In this document: piece after piece, positions 1-9,264 of the stretch
How the letters are laid out: every line of letters begins with the position of its first letter
How positions within the stretch are numbered: position 1 is the first letter of the stretch
Assembly: GCF_024508875.1 (NCBI RefSeq)
Contig: NZ_JANINU010000092.1
Span: forward strand, 1 to 44,167
Direction of reading: 5' to 3'
DNA length: 44,167 nt
DNA from: Phenylobacterium sp.
GTDB taxonomy: Bacteria > Pseudomonadota > Alphaproteobacteria > Caulobacterales > Caulobacteraceae
Notes under the pieces: model-generated
What the model saw: only the letters and a program-made list of their open reading frames with translations
Databases searched by the model: none
What the model was told of the DNA's origin: nothing
Position numbers and translations under genes: made by a program

Positions 1-2
1 GC

Positions 3-1526
3 CTCGACGCCCAGTTCGACGTGCAGGGCTGGACGATCACCGAGAAGTTCCGCTTCGCCGACATCGGCGGCAGCAACCGGACCATCCGCCCCATCGCCGT
101 GGCCCCGGCCGCCACGCTCGCGGTCACCTACGGTGGTCCGGGCGGCGTCCTCAGCTACGCCACTGGCCCGCAAGCCGGCCAGACGATCGCCAGCCCGGCC
201 GCGCTCAACGGCAACGGCCTGCTGACCAACTCGCTGCAGCTCGACACCAAGATCAAGAGCCTCGACAACGCCGCCAACGACATCCGCGCCAGCCGCGTAT
301 GGGACATCGGCGGCGGCGACCTGACCACCACGGTCGGCTTCTACAAGTCGTCGCAGGACTACTCGACCTACCTGTCGTTCCTGAACGTCCTGGCGGGCGT
401 CGCCGGCGACGGCCAGGCCACCCTGATCAACGTCTCGACAGCGGCGGGCGTCCCGTTCACCCAGGACGGCTACCTCGCCTACGGTCTCGGCAACACCTTC
501 CACCGCAGCTACGACATGAACTACGGCGTCAATGCGCCGTACGCCTCGATCAACTACCACGTCGGCAAAATCGCCGTGGGCGGCAGCCTGCGCTACGACA
601 TGGGCAACGTGAAGGGCACGCTCTACGGCGCCGAACTCGGCGGCGGCCGGGTGGGCCAGACCTCGTTCGACATCAACCGCAACGGCGTGATCTCCACCGC
701 GGAAACCAAGGTGGCCCTCCTGCCGCTGGGCCAGCCTGGCCACGTCGACTACGACTACCACTACCTGAGCTACTCGGCCGGCGTGAACTATCGCGTCGCC
801 GAGCAACTGGCGGTGTTCGGTCGCTACAGCCGCGGCGGTCGCGCCTCGGCCGACAAGATCCTGTTCACCCCGGCGGTCAACTACAACACCGGCAAGCTGG
901 TCAACTCGGACAGCGGCTACGACACCGTCAAGCAGGCCGAACTCGGCCTGAAGTACCGGGCCGGCGGCGTGACCTTCAACGTCACGGGCTTCTCGGCGCG
1001 GACCGGCGAACGGAACACCCAGATCGTCAGCGGCGCCGACGGCTCCGCCTCGGTCCTGAACATCGTTCGCGGCTACAAGGCCAAGGGTGTCGAACTCGAG
1101 GCCGGCGTCCGCCACGGTCCGTTCAGCGTCACCGCCGGCGCCACCTACACCGACGCGAAGATCTCCAGCGACGCCACGAACGCCGCGCTGATCGGCAACA
1201 CGCCGCGTCACCAGGCCGACTTCATCTACGCGGTGACCCCGCAGGTGGAGCTCGATTACGCCACGTTCGGTGTGAACGTGATCGGCACCACCAGCAGCTA
1301 CGCGCAGGACGTCAACCTGCTGAAGCTGCCGGCCTACACGCTGGTGAACGCCTTCGTGCAGGTGCGCCCGGCCGAACGGGTGCAGTTGATGCTCAACGTC
1401 AACAACCTGTTCAACAAGTTCGCGCTCTCGGACGTCGAGCAGGGCACGATCCCCGCCAGCGGCGTCGTCCTGGGCCGCGCGTACAACGGCCGCACGGTGT
1501 CCGCGACCCTGCGCTACGACTTCTAA
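3..1526 (+). CDS. TonB-dependent receptor, C-terminal part (5' truncated by window edge)
   Basis: The open frame is already running at the first bases (reading L-D-A-Q-F-D before the first GTG at 21), so the gene begins outside the window. About 507 residues are visible and correspond to the outer-membrane beta-barrel of a TonB-dependent receptor. Alternating aromatic/polar strands are present throughout. The protein ends in a phenylalanine-terminated beta-signal (...SATLRYDF), as barrel substrates of BamA do. The segment VQLMLNVNNLFNKFAL is the usual penultimate strand pair of this family. Such receptors import ferric siderophores, cobalamin or, in Caulobacterales, carbohydrates, using TonB-ExbBD energy. 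The substrate cannot be told because the plug domain is missing. A strong hairpin terminator follows. It is chromosomal backbone, outside the island. Confidence 0.9.
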   Translation, partial: LDAQFDVQGWTITEKFRFADIGGSNRTIRPIAVAPAATLAVTYGGPGGVLSYATGPQAGQTIASPAALNGNGLLTNSLQLDTKIKSLDNAANDIRASRVWDIGGGDLTTTVGFYKSSQDYSTYLSFLNVLAGVAGDGQATLINVSTAAGVPFTQDGYLAYGLGNTFHRSYDMNYGVNAPYASINYHVGKIAVGGSLRYDMGNVKGTLYGAELGGGRVGQTSFDINRNGVISTAETKVALLPLGQPGHVDYDYHYLSYSAGVNYRVAEQLAVFGRYSRGGRASADKILFTPAVNYNTGKLVNSDSGYDTVKQAELGLKYRAGGVTFNVTGFSARTGERNTQIVSGADGSASVLNIVRGYKAKGVELEAGVRHGPFSVTAGATYTDAKISSDATNAALIGNTPRHQADFIYAVTPQVELDYATFGVNVIGTTSSYAQDVNLLKLPAYTLVNAFVQVRPAERVQLMLNVNNLFNKFALSDVEQGTIPASGVVLGRAYNGRTVSATLRYDF

Positions 1527-1584
1527 TCGAGACCCCAACCGGGGAGCTGGGACGCGCAGGCGCCCCGGCCCCTCGGCCCTCCCC

Positions 1585-1625
1585 TGTGGCCGGAGCGCTC
1601 CCGCGTTCCGGCCACAATTCTTTTC
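1585..1625 (+). terminator. Rho-independent terminator of the TonB receptor gene
   Basis: Perfect 10-bp arms TGTGGCCGGA (1585-1594) and TCCGGCCACA (1607-1616) enclose a 12-nt loop. A T-rich stretch ATTCTTTTC follows at 1617-1625. It sits 59 bases after the receptor stop codon. This is the last chromosomal signal before the island border at 1804. Confidence 0.75.
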
Positions 1626-1803
1626 GGCCTCCGAACGCCCGGCCATCGATCCGAAGGGGGCGTTCGAACCGGCCCCTGTCCAGCGATCCCGAACGCGCCA
1701 AAACGGCAAACTGCCCGCGGCGCCAGCGCCCGGAGTTTCAGGAGGCCCGCCACCGCGATCTATGCAAGGACGACGCCTCGGGTCGCGCCGGCGCCGCTCG
1801 CCG

Positions 1804-1825
1804 GCTGGTGGGCCCGGCAGGACTC
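1804..1825. repeat. attL: left 22-bp direct repeat of the island
   Basis: This is identical over 22 bases to 38231-38252 (starts GCTGGTGGGCCC, ends CAGGACTC). In the right copy the repeat encodes the tRNA acceptor/T-arm 3' end. Here the match stops at 1825 and no other tRNA part is present, so this is the duplicated core left by integration. The base before the repeat (1803 versus 38230) and the base after (1826 versus 38253) differ, which fixes the repeat length. Confidence 0.9.
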
Positions 1826-1855
1826 ACGGATATCTGTTGTTATTAGTGAAATTCC

Positions 1856-1869
1856 AAATTCCGGAATTT
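1856..1869. promoter_or_regulatory. 14-bp perfect palindrome in the gap between attL and the first island gene
   Basis: AAATTCCGGAATTT is a perfect 14-bp inverted repeat. The half-site AAATTCC also occurs directly before it at 1849-1855. It lies in an unusually AT-rich patch 30-45 bases inside attL. The gap 1527-1997 otherwise holds only the receptor terminator and attL, and I see no gene in it. Arm-type integrase/excisionase binding or a regulator site are possible roles, both inferred. Confidence 0.4.
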
Positions 1870-1997
1870 ACTACCCACAGCGGTACCATGGGTCCTTTTT
1901 TTACAACGTCCACGAACCCGCGTTGCATTTGCGGTATTTGGATACCGCCCCAATCTCCTCCCGTTGGGCGATGCGATTTCCCGCTGTGAAGACAAAC

Positions 1998-4271
1998 TCA
2001 GGAGAGCGCTGGCGCGGGCGGCGAATGCGCCTTGAACCGCTGACTGACGTACTCCGTGATTGCGTTGCCACTCAATTCAGCGGTCGCGTTGCCACCTCTC
2101 ACGTAAAACCGCTGTACCTGACCGTCTTTCACGAAGGCGGCTCGCGGGCCGCGTTCGCAGCGCACAACCAATACCCGTTGGCCTCGGCTGTCTTCAAAGC
2201 GGGGGTGGACATAGGGAAGGAAAACGTCACCCAGGCGTTCCCTAATCAGGTTCACGAGATGAAGGCTCATCTTGTCTTCATTCGGAAAACGGTCGGCATC
2301 AAGGCCGAGGACTTCCCCGTCATCGTCGACGCCGATGAGGAGGGTGCCGCCCTTAGCGTTCAAGAACCCTGCGATGGTCTTTAGTGCGGAGAGGTGAATC
2401 TTCTCATCGACCTGGCCAGTGTGTAGGTTCACGCGAAGTGTCGATTTGAATTCCGTGGCGCCGTGCTCGCCCTGCGCAATCAGCGCGCTGACGTCTACCG
2501 GTGCAGGTTCGGCCGCCTCCGCCACGCCCGTCAGCTTGAGCCATGCCGTCTTGACAACCTGGGCCATCCTCGCCCGTCGCTCGACGAGGAACATCTCATA
2601 CGGAAGGTCCCACCAGAGCGGTGGAAGCGCGTGCCAGAAGTACATTCGTTCGCGACGATCGGCCGTGAGGGCTGCATCCAACGGTGGGACATAGCTGGCC
2701 GGGGGCTTTTTCCCGATCCGGATGTTCTCCGGCCATTCGACCGGTGCGAAGTTCGCGATCTGGTTGATCTGCTTGAAGTCCTTCACCCCCACATCTTCGA
2801 GGTAGCCACGGGGGAAGAGGTGGTGTTGTTCCAGTGCCGCCTTGGTCCCTGCGATTGATGGGTCGGCAAGGCTTGTGAATTTAGCGGGGCTGTACAGCCC
2901 TGTAGCGTCGAGCAACGCAAGAGATGCCTGGTACGCAAACAGCGAGGGGCTCCTCGAAGCGGAGGTTGCAAGCTGCTGCGGTAACGTTATGTCCCAATAA
3001 TCACCCGTGAGCGTCGTCCGGCAGATTTCGCGAAGCTTCTCGAGGTACGCCTCACCATCGGAGAGATCTCGAATCAGTGAAAGGTCAGACTCGAACCTCG
3101 TTTCTGGAGAGCTAGTGTAACGACCGGTCAGAGCCGCCATGAAGAAGAACTCTGCGATGGCCTGACGCACCCTCGCCTTCTCAAGGCCGAATTCGGTCAC
3201 TCCGATCAGATAGAGCACATAGCTGAATATGATCGCCGCCTCTGAGCTGATCATCTTCGCACCCAGATAGCCCGCTAGTTTGAGGCCGCTCAGAAAGTGG
3301 TGCCACGTGGCAAGGTTGAGCGCGGCGGCCTGCCCTTTCCGCATGAGAGCGAACTGCTCGTCCCGCTTTTCTGGGTTGTCCAACCCTGTCTTAGCGTCGC
3401 GACCGCGGAGGGCGCTGTAGACGTTTTCGAGACGAGCGCGCTTCAACGAAAGCCCGACCGTTGCTCTGAGCATCTGGTCGGGTGACGGCTTGATAAAGTG
3501 GTTGAAGGGGGACGGCGCACCATCACTCGGTCGCGTCGCGGAAGCGGCGAACGCTTCGAGCTCCGATCTGCCCTCATCCCAGAACACCGACATCAGGGTG
3601 AGCACGAAGTCGGCCTGGTTCAACTTCTTGCCGGAGCCATTGATGCGGACAAACACCTCCGCGATCGTTTCGGCGTCGACGGACGAAGCCAGCTCCAACG
3701 CCACGAATTGGTACTGCGGCAGATTATGTAGCTTGCTGATGGCCTCCTCGATCTGCTCCGCATCTGCTGAGCTGAGTTCGCGGGTCGTGGCGAGGTCTTG
3801 AATGAACTGCCGCGCGAAGGCGATCAGCCGCGTCCCTGGGCTCCAGAGAACTGAAATGTCGGGGATGTAGGCCTTGTCCTTCCGGATCGCAGCATCAGCT
3901 ACGTCAAAGCGCTCAGACAGCGGATTGAACGCGATCTGGATGCGCTCGCGCCGGAAGTCGGCTCGCAGGACTTCCGCGCCTTTGACGACCGCATAGAGGG
4001 AAGTGAGGCGCTGTTGACCATCGACAATCGCCAATCGGGGAACGACGTTGGCGTTCTTCGTTCCGATGCCCCTTAGCCCCCCGTCGACGCCGGTATCCCA
4101 GAATAGGAGGAAGCCCGCTGGATAGCCGCGATAGAGGGAGTCGAAGAGGTCGCGGACGTTTACGTTAGGCCATACGAACGGGCGCTGAAGCTCTGGTAGT
4201 CCGATCTTGCCAAGATCGATGTCCTCAATCAGCGCGCTGATCGGGTAATTCGTAGTCGTGAAAAGCGCCAC
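1998..4271 (-). CDS. DUF262 (GmrSD-like) domain protein fused to an AlbA_2/Schlafen-like domain
   Basis: About 757 residues, last gene of the R-M operon. The N-terminal half is a DUF262 domain: a FTTTNYPISALIEDID opening, LPELQRPFVW, then IVDGQQRLTSL near residue 80, which is the ParB/Srx-like nucleotide-using motif of GmrS-type enzymes. Around residue 485 LEQHHLFPRGYL followed by ...QIANFAP resembles the DUF1524 His-Me (HNH-type) nuclease core of GmrD. Residues about 605-735 (ATEFKSTLR... GGTLLIGVDDDGEVLGL... FYVRGGNATAEL) match AlbA_2, the Schlafen-type nucleic-acid-binding/ATPase-associated domain. GmrSD enzymes are type IV restriction systems against modified phage DNA. The start is the GTG at 4271 because GGAGG lies 8 nt upstream. 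The upstream in-frame GTG (4280) overlaps that Shine-Dalgarno itself. Domain assignment is firm, but the target is unknown. Confidence 0.85.
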   Translation of the reverse strand: MALFTTTNYPISALIEDIDLGKIGLPELQRPFVWPNVNVRDLFDSLYRGYPAGFLLFWDTGVDGGLRGIGTKNANVVPRLAIVDGQQRLTSLYAVVKGAEVLRADFRRERIQIAFNPLSERFDVADAAIRKDKAYIPDISVLWSPGTRLIAFARQFIQDLATTRELSSADAEQIEEAISKLHNLPQYQFVALELASSVDAETIAEVFVRINGSGKKLNQADFVLTLMSVFWDEGRSELEAFAASATRPSDGAPSPFNHFIKPSPDQMLRATVGLSLKRARLENVYSALRGRDAKTGLDNPEKRDEQFALMRKGQAAALNLATWHHFLSGLKLAGYLGAKMISSEAAIIFSYVLYLIGVTEFGLEKARVRQAIAEFFFMAALTGRYTSSPETRFESDLSLIRDLSDGEAYLEKLREICRTTLTGDYWDITLPQQLATSASRSPSLFAYQASLALLDATGLYSPAKFTSLADPSIAGTKAALEQHHLFPRGYLEDVGVKDFKQINQIANFAPVEWPENIRIGKKPPASYVPPLDAALTADRRERMYFWHALPPLWWDLPYEMFLVERRARMAQVVKTAWLKLTGVAEAAEPAPVDVSALIAQGEHGATEFKSTLRVNLHTGQVDEKIHLSALKTIAGFLNAKGGTLLIGVDDDGEVLGLDADRFPNEDKMSLHLVNLIRERLGDVFLPYVHPRFEDSRGQRVLVVRCERGPRAAFVKDGQVQRFYVRGGNATAELSGNAITEYVSQRFKAHSPPAPALS

Positions 4272-4317
4272 CCCTGCCACCTCCGTTCAATGATCCACTG
4301 GCAGTCAGTCCGGCCGC

Positions 4318-4791
4318 CTAGCGGTGGATGACGCCCCCCACGACGGCCCCCGCAAATGCCAGTACGGCCGCTGCCAGAGGCACCCACCAAGTGCTCGCCT
4401 TTCTGTGCTCAAGAGCGCTTTCGTGAAGGCGAATGGCCACACCGATCAATTGGGTGAGTTCGCTGGGTTCCAGGGGGCGTCGTCCCACAGGGTCCCTTGA
4501 TGTCTTCTCAACGTAGTGATCCGGGAAGGTCTCCTTCAGGTCACGCACATCGAAGCTGCGCGGGAACTGTCGACGCCAGACCAGCGAATAGTCAGCCTCC
4601 GTAGATGCGCGCCGGAAGAACTCTGGATGTTCCTCGAATATGCTCTTCCAAAAGGACCCTCGGTCCTTATTGCCTGAAATTCGATCCGACCACTCCGCGG
4701 CAGTCTGCTTGTAGAACGGGTATGTGCCCATCGCGGTAAGTGCAGCGATGACGTGCTCAAGTCGGCGCTCCTCGAGATACGGGTTCTTCAC
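4318..4791 (-). CDS. 157-aa tail-anchored protein of the R-M operon, function unknown
   Basis: It starts with GTG, overlapping the hsdR stop codon by four bases (GTGA, 4788-4791), so translation is probably coupled to HsdR. The body is a soluble, charged N-terminal region (EERRLEHVIAALTAMGTYPFYK, ...WSDRISGNKDRGSFWKSIFEEHPEFFR...LVWRRQ). A single C-terminal hydrophobic helix, WWVPLAAAVLAFAGAVVGGVI, ends a few residues before the C terminus. This predicts a tail-anchored inner-membrane protein with its N-terminal domain in the cytoplasm. I recall similar proteins beside type I R-M genes in other bacteria but know no function. A membrane-linked accessory to restriction is only a suggestion. Confidence 0.75.
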   Translation of the reverse strand: MKNPYLEERRLEHVIAALTAMGTYPFYKQTAAEWSDRISGNKDRGSFWKSIFEEHPEFFRRASTEADYSLVWRRQFPRSFDVRDLKETFPDHYVEKTSRDPVGRRPLEPSELTQLIGVAIRLHESALEHRKASTWWVPLAAAVLAFAGAVVGGVIHR

Positions 4792-7700
4792 AGGACCGGC
4801 TCCGCCTCGTCCTGCCGGCCCCGAAGCGCTTCGTAGAGCTGCGCCGGGCCCAGGAGGATTGACTTCAACCCCGCTCGCACCTTTGCCGAGTCCAGCGCCT
4901 GGCGGCTCATCGTCTGGTGGGCTTCCAGGGCGTCCATCACGGCGTCCAGGATGGCCTCATCCAGGGTGGGGGAGCTCGAGAACTGGGCCTTGGTGTTGTT
5001 CTTCGCCTGGGTCGCTAGGGCGTCGGACTCCAGCAGCTTCCCCTTGATCACATTGTTCACATAGACGAGGCGGTCGTCCTCGGTGAGCTCGCCCTCGAAG
5101 AGGTCGTTCACCTTGGCGATGATCTCGGCCAGCAGGGCCTTCTGCTTGTCCTGCACCGCGCCCGAGCCGACGTCGCCCACGGGGGCGATCTTGGGCGTCT
5201 CGCCCTCGCCGAGCGCGAAGCGCTGCTTGCCCTGGCTCTTGAGCGTGTGGTGCGTAAGCACGAGCTGCGAGACGTCCACCGTGTCCCGCTCCCGGCCGAA
5301 CTCCAGCAGCCGGATCAGGTGCTTGAAGAACAGGAAGCGCTTCTCGATCTCGGTCGAGCCGTAGTCGAAGATCTGGGACAGGAAGGTGTAGACGCGCACG
5401 AACGTCGCCATGTCCCCCTTGAAGAGCACCAGCGCGTCCATCTCGTCCTTGGCGGCCTTCGCGTCCTTCTCGTCCTCCAACTCGACCGCGGCCACCCAAC
5501 GCGCCTTCGCCGCCGCGTAGAGCTTCAGCAGGCGGTCGGCGACGGGCTCCATGGCGGCTACGAGGTCGCCCTGGGTGGACTTGGGGTTCATCAGCACGGC
5601 GGCCACGCGGTCTACCTCGTAGGCGTCGTAATGGCCGGCGGAGTCTAGCTTGGCGCGCAGGTCGAAGATCAGGTTCGGGTCGGTCGTCGCCTCCAACTCG
5701 GCCGTCTCGTAGTAGGTCTTAAAGGCCGCCAGCACGTCTTCCGAGCTGTTCACGAAGTCGAGGACGTAGGTCGTGTCCTTGCCCGGATGGGCGCGGTTGA
5801 GGCGGGAGAGCGTCTGCACCGCCTGAATGCCCGCCAGCTTCCGATCCACGTACATGCCGCAGAGCAGCGGCTGATCGAACCCGGTCTGGAACTTGTTCGC
5901 CACCAGCAGGAGGTGGAACTCGTCGCCCTTGAAGGCGTCGCGGATGTCTCGGCCCTTCAAGCCTGGGTTCAGGGCGGCGCTCGTCTCGCTGAAGGGCTCC
6001 GGCCCCGACTCCGGGTCGTTCACCTCGCCCGAGAACGCCACCAGCGTGCCCAGGCCATAGCCCTGCTCCTTGATGTAGCGGTCGATGGCGAGCTTCCACC
6101 GCACCGCCTCCTGACGGCTGGCGAGCACCACCATCGCCTTGGCCTTGCCGTCGAGCAGCGGGGCCACGTTCTCGCGGAAGTGCTCGACCACGATCTGGAC
6201 GCGCTGGGCGATGTTCCACGGGTGCAGCCGCACCCAGCGCATGATCGCCTTGGTGGCGGCGCTGCGCTCGACCTGGACCTCGTCCAGCTCCTTGCCGTCG
6301 TGGGCCAGTTTGAAGGCCAGTTTGTAGGGCGTGTAGTTCTTCAGGACGTCGAGGATGAACTTCTCCTCGATGGCCTGGCGCATCGAGTAGACGTGGAACG
6401 GCGCGGGCAACCCGTCGGGTCCAGGGCGACCGAAGAGCTGAAGCGTCTTGGCCTTCGGCGTCGCCGTGAAGGCGACGTAGGTGATGCCCTTGTCGCTGGC
6501 GCGGGCGGCCATCTGGGCGGCCAGGATGTCCTCGCCGGACATCTCGCCACCGTCCATCAGCTCGGCGATCTCCTCGGGCGACAGCACCTCCTTCAGCTTC
6601 GCTGCGGCCTCGCCCGTCTGGCTGGAGTGGGCCTCGTCGGCGATCACGGCGAACCGCTTGCCCTGCGTCGCCGCCAGCTCCCGCACGGCGGCCAGGGCGG
6701 TGGGGAAGGACTGGATGGTGCAGACGATGATCTTCTTGCCGGCCGCCAGCGCCTTGGCGAGCTGCCCGCCCTTCGCGCCGCCTTCGTTCTTGATCGTTTC
6801 GACCACGCCCTGGGTGCGCTCGAAGTCGAAGATCGCCTCCTGGAGCTGGCCGTCGATCACGCGGCGGTCGGAGACGACGATCACCGTCGAGAACAGCTTC
6901 TCGTCGTTGGCGTCGTGCAGCTCGGAGAGGAAGTGCGCCGACCACGCAATGGAGTTGGTCTTACCCGACCCGGCCGAGTGCTGGATGAGGAACCGCCCGC
7001 CCGCGCCCTCCGCGAGCACCTGCGCCTGGAGCTTCCGGGTGGCGTCGAGCTGGTGGTAGCGCGGGAAGAGAATGCGGGTGATCCGCTTCTTCTCGTCCTT
7101 CTGGGTGACGAGGTAGCGGCCGATGATCTCCAGCCAGCTGTCGCGCTGCCAGACCTCTTCCCAGAGGTAGCTCGTCGGGTGGCCGAAGGGCGGTGTCGGG
7201 TTGCCGGCCCCGCCCTCGTCGCCCTGGTTGAACGGCAGGAAAGTGGTCTTCGGGCCCTCCAGCTTGGTCGTCATCATCACGTCGCGGTTCGACACCGCGA
7301 AGTGGACAAGCGCGCCGGAGGGGAAGGAGAGCAGCGGCTCGGCCTTGCCGCCCTTGGGGTGGGGCAAGCGGTCGAACTTGTATTGGTCCACCGCGTCGCC
7401 GACGCTCTGGGTGAAGTCCGTCTTCAGCTCGACGGTGGCGAGCGGGATGCCGTTCAGGAAGAGGACGAGGTCGAGGCAGTTCTCATTGGCCGTCGAGTAG
7501 CGCACCTGGCGGACCACGCGCAGCCGGTTGGCGGCGTAGCGGCCCACGATGTCGGGGTTCATCCGCATGGCCGGCCGGAACTGCGCCACCTGGAGCGCGC
7601 CCCGCACGCCGATCATCTCGACGCCGTTGCGGATCACGTCCAGCGTGCCGCGGTCGTCCAGGGACTTTCGCACGCGGTCCAGCAGGGTGGCCTCAGCGGC

Positions 7701-7895
7701 GGCCCCGTGGGACTTCTGCAGCGCCTCCCAGGCCTTCGGCTGGGTCTCCTGCACCCAGGCGATCAGGTCGGCCGGGAAGAGTGCGCGGGCGCGGTCGTAG
7801 GCCTGCGCGTCCCCGAGCCGATAGAGCCAGCCGTTCGCCGCGAGGACCGTGCAGACCTCGTCCTCGAAGCTCACCTCCTGATGCAGCGCCTCCAT
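4788..7895 (-). CDS. hsdR: Type I restriction enzyme R subunit (endonuclease/translocase)
   Basis: 1035 residues, normal length for HsdR. In order: an N-terminal nuclease domain with the PD-(D/E)XK core CLDLVLFLNGIPLATVELK (about residues 135-156), then an SF2 translocase with Walker A HSAGSGKT (about 310), DEAH box VIADEAH, motif III FTATPK, and the late motifs KFQTGFDQPLL and QTLSRLNR. A C-terminal helical region binds the methylase core. HsdR joins HsdM2S, pulls in unmethylated DNA by ATP hydrolysis and cuts at a distance. The ATG is 7 nt after the hsdS stop, and the next gene overlaps its stop by four bases. All key motifs are intact, so activity is expected. Confidence 0.96.
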   Translation of the reverse strand: MEALHQEVSFEDEVCTVLAANGWLYRLGDAQAYDRARALFPADLIAWVQETQPKAWEALQKSHGAAAEATLLDRVRKSLDDRGTLDVIRNGVEMIGVRGALQVAQFRPAMRMNPDIVGRYAANRLRVVRQVRYSTANENCLDLVLFLNGIPLATVELKTDFTQSVGDAVDQYKFDRLPHPKGGKAEPLLSFPSGALVHFAVSNRDVMMTTKLEGPKTTFLPFNQGDEGGAGNPTPPFGHPTSYLWEEVWQRDSWLEIIGRYLVTQKDEKKRITRILFPRYHQLDATRKLQAQVLAEGAGGRFLIQHSAGSGKTNSIAWSAHFLSELHDANDEKLFSTVIVVSDRRVIDGQLQEAIFDFERTQGVVETIKNEGGAKGGQLAKALAAGKKIIVCTIQSFPTALAAVRELAATQGKRFAVIADEAHSSQTGEAAAKLKEVLSPEEIAELMDGGEMSGEDILAAQMAARASDKGITYVAFTATPKAKTLQLFGRPGPDGLPAPFHVYSMRQAIEEKFILDVLKNYTPYKLAFKLAHDGKELDEVQVERSAATKAIMRWVRLHPWNIAQRVQIVVEHFRENVAPLLDGKAKAMVVLASRQEAVRWKLAIDRYIKEQGYGLGTLVAFSGEVNDPESGPEPFSETSAALNPGLKGRDIRDAFKGDEFHLLLVANKFQTGFDQPLLCGMYVDRKLAGIQAVQTLSRLNRAHPGKDTTYVLDFVNSSEDVLAAFKTYYETAELEATTDPNLIFDLRAKLDSAGHYDAYEVDRVAAVLMNPKSTQGDLVAAMEPVADRLLKLYAAAKARWVAAVELEDEKDAKAAKDEMDALVLFKGDMATFVRVYTFLSQIFDYGSTEIEKRFLFFKHLIRLLEFGRERDTVDVSQLVLTHHTLKSQGKQRFALGEGETPKIAPVGDVGSGAVQDKQKALLAEIIAKVNDLFEGELTEDDRLVYVNNVIKGKLLESDALATQAKNNTKAQFSSSPTLDEAILDAVMDALEAHQTMSRQALDSAKVRAGLKSILLGPAQLYEALRGRQDEAEPVL

Positions 7896-7902
7896 GACCG
7901 CC

Positions 7903-9264
7903 TCAAGCCGGTTCCAGCTTGGCCGGCGTGGCCGCTGACTCGCGCACGTCGATCTTGCCGGTCACGGCGGCGGAGATCAGTGCGGCGCGACGCTCCTGGA
8001 GGAGAGAAACGCAGTCTGCCGCGCCACCGAGGAGCGTATCAATCTTCTCCGTCGCCCGCCGGAGAACAGATGCGATCTGCTTCGCCTCCTCCAGAGGTGG
8101 CGTGGGGACTAAGAAGTTGAGCGCGTGGCTGATGTTGAACTGTTCCTGGGCGGCTCCGTATTGGACTACCTCAACTTGGAACCGGACCACACGTGAGTTC
8201 ATCGCGTAGCTCAGCCATTCAGAGGGCCACGGCCCTTGCCTCACCAGCATGACAGACGCGCAGTTGCCGCCCTCGCATTGCGGCGGGATCACTGCTGTCA
8301 CACCGGGCGCGCCTACCCTCACCGTCACCAGATCGCCGGCCCGGAGCGCCGTCTTGCCTTGGCTCGCACTAACTTCCGGAGCAATCCGGCGAGCGGTCTC
8401 CCATTCGATCTGCCCCTCCTTAATGTCCGCTCCGTAGAGGAACGGTAGGCCCTCGTCAGAGACGTACTCGCTTGGGTTCACAACAATCCCCACCGTGATC
8501 GATGGTGAGAGGTGCTTCAGCCGCTTCATCGTCCAATGCGACGGCACTGGGCCAAGCCATTCGACACCTGAGTCCTTGATCGGGGCGGTGGGGTCGAGGC
8601 CTTTGGTGATGGCGTGGGAGATGACGGCCTGCCGCTTCTCCTTGAGCAGCTCGATGAGCCGGCACTGCTCTTCCACCAGCGCGTCGATCTTGGCCGTTTC
8701 CCGGTCGAGGAAGACGGCGATTGCTCTCTGCTCCAGTTCGGGAGGCGTGGGCACGAGCAGGTTGTCGAGCGCGTATTGGCCGAGCCCGACGCGGGTTAGG
8801 CCGTTTGCCCGCACGGCCACTGACGCCTTTGCGAAGTGGCTGTCGAAGAACCGCTTGATGAAGGCGCCTTCCACGCGGGCTTGCGGCCGCAGTAGAGCAA
8901 GATGATAGCCGCAAACCACGCCGGGCATCGTCGCCGGCACATGGGCCGATATCGCGATGTCATCCGCGGTCTCCGAGTCCTTCGTAACGATCACGTCCCC
9001 AGCGCGGAGGCCAAAGCGTTCAATCTGTTCGGCTGTCGCCGTCGCTTCCATCAGCTCCAGTGCAGGGGTGATCTGCTCTCCGTAGTACACGTCAGTGTAG
9101 TTGCAGATGCGAACCTGCTCTTGGCCGTCATAGCTCTTCTTGTCGACGTTGCTCGGTCGAACGTCGCAGAGGCGCTTGAGCCGCTCGACCTTCCAGTGGT
9201 CGGGGAGCTTGCCCAGCCACTCCACTCCGCTCTCGCGGTAGCTGCCATAGCGCCGGAGGCTCAC
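7903..9264 (-). CDS. hsdS: Type I restriction-modification specificity subunit S
   Basis: 453 residues with the classic two-TRD layout. Each half opens with the same phrase: [18 protein letters not shown] near residue 13 and [18 protein letters not shown] in the middle. Each target-recognition domain is followed by a helical spacer; the central one ([20 protein letters not shown]...[17 protein letters not shown]) is typical. The C-terminal spacer repeats the pattern (KIDTLL...[19 protein letters not shown]). The subunit directs both methylation and restriction to a bipartite site, whose sequence cannot be read from the protein. Its ATG overlaps the hsdM stop by four bases (ATGA). Confidence 0.95.
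   Translation of the reverse strand: MSLRRYGSYRESGVEWLGKLPDHWKVERLKRLCDVRPSNVDKKSYDGQEQVRICNYTDVYYGEQITPALELMEATATAEQIERFGLRAGDVIVTKDSETADDIAISAHVPATMPGVVCGYHLALLRPQARVEGAFIKRFFDSHFAKASVAVRANGLTRVGLGQYALDNLLVPTPPELEQRAIAVFLDRETAKIDALVEEQCRLIELLKEKRQAVISHAITKGLDPTAPIKDSGVEWLGPVPSHWTMKRLKHLSPSITVGIVVNPSEYVSDEGLPFLYGADIKEGQIEWETARRIAPEVSASQGKTALRAGDLVTVRVGAPGVTAVIPPQCEGGNCASVMLVRQGPWPSEWLSYAMNSRVVRFQVEVVQYGAAQEQFNISHALNFLVPTPPLEEAKQIASVLRRATEKIDTLLGGAADCVSLLQERRAALISAAVTGKIDVRESAATPAKLEPA

Noticed and set aside
299..1846. 515-codon frame over the TonB receptor
   Set aside because: Arg/Pro/Gly-rich shadow of the beta-barrel frame, and it runs across the terminator and attL.
5787..8120. 777-codon open frame on the plus strand opposite hsdR
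   Set aside because: It is antisense to clear HsdR motifs. Long open antisense frames are common in GC-rich genes, and its translation is Val/Leu/Arg/His-rich with no domain.
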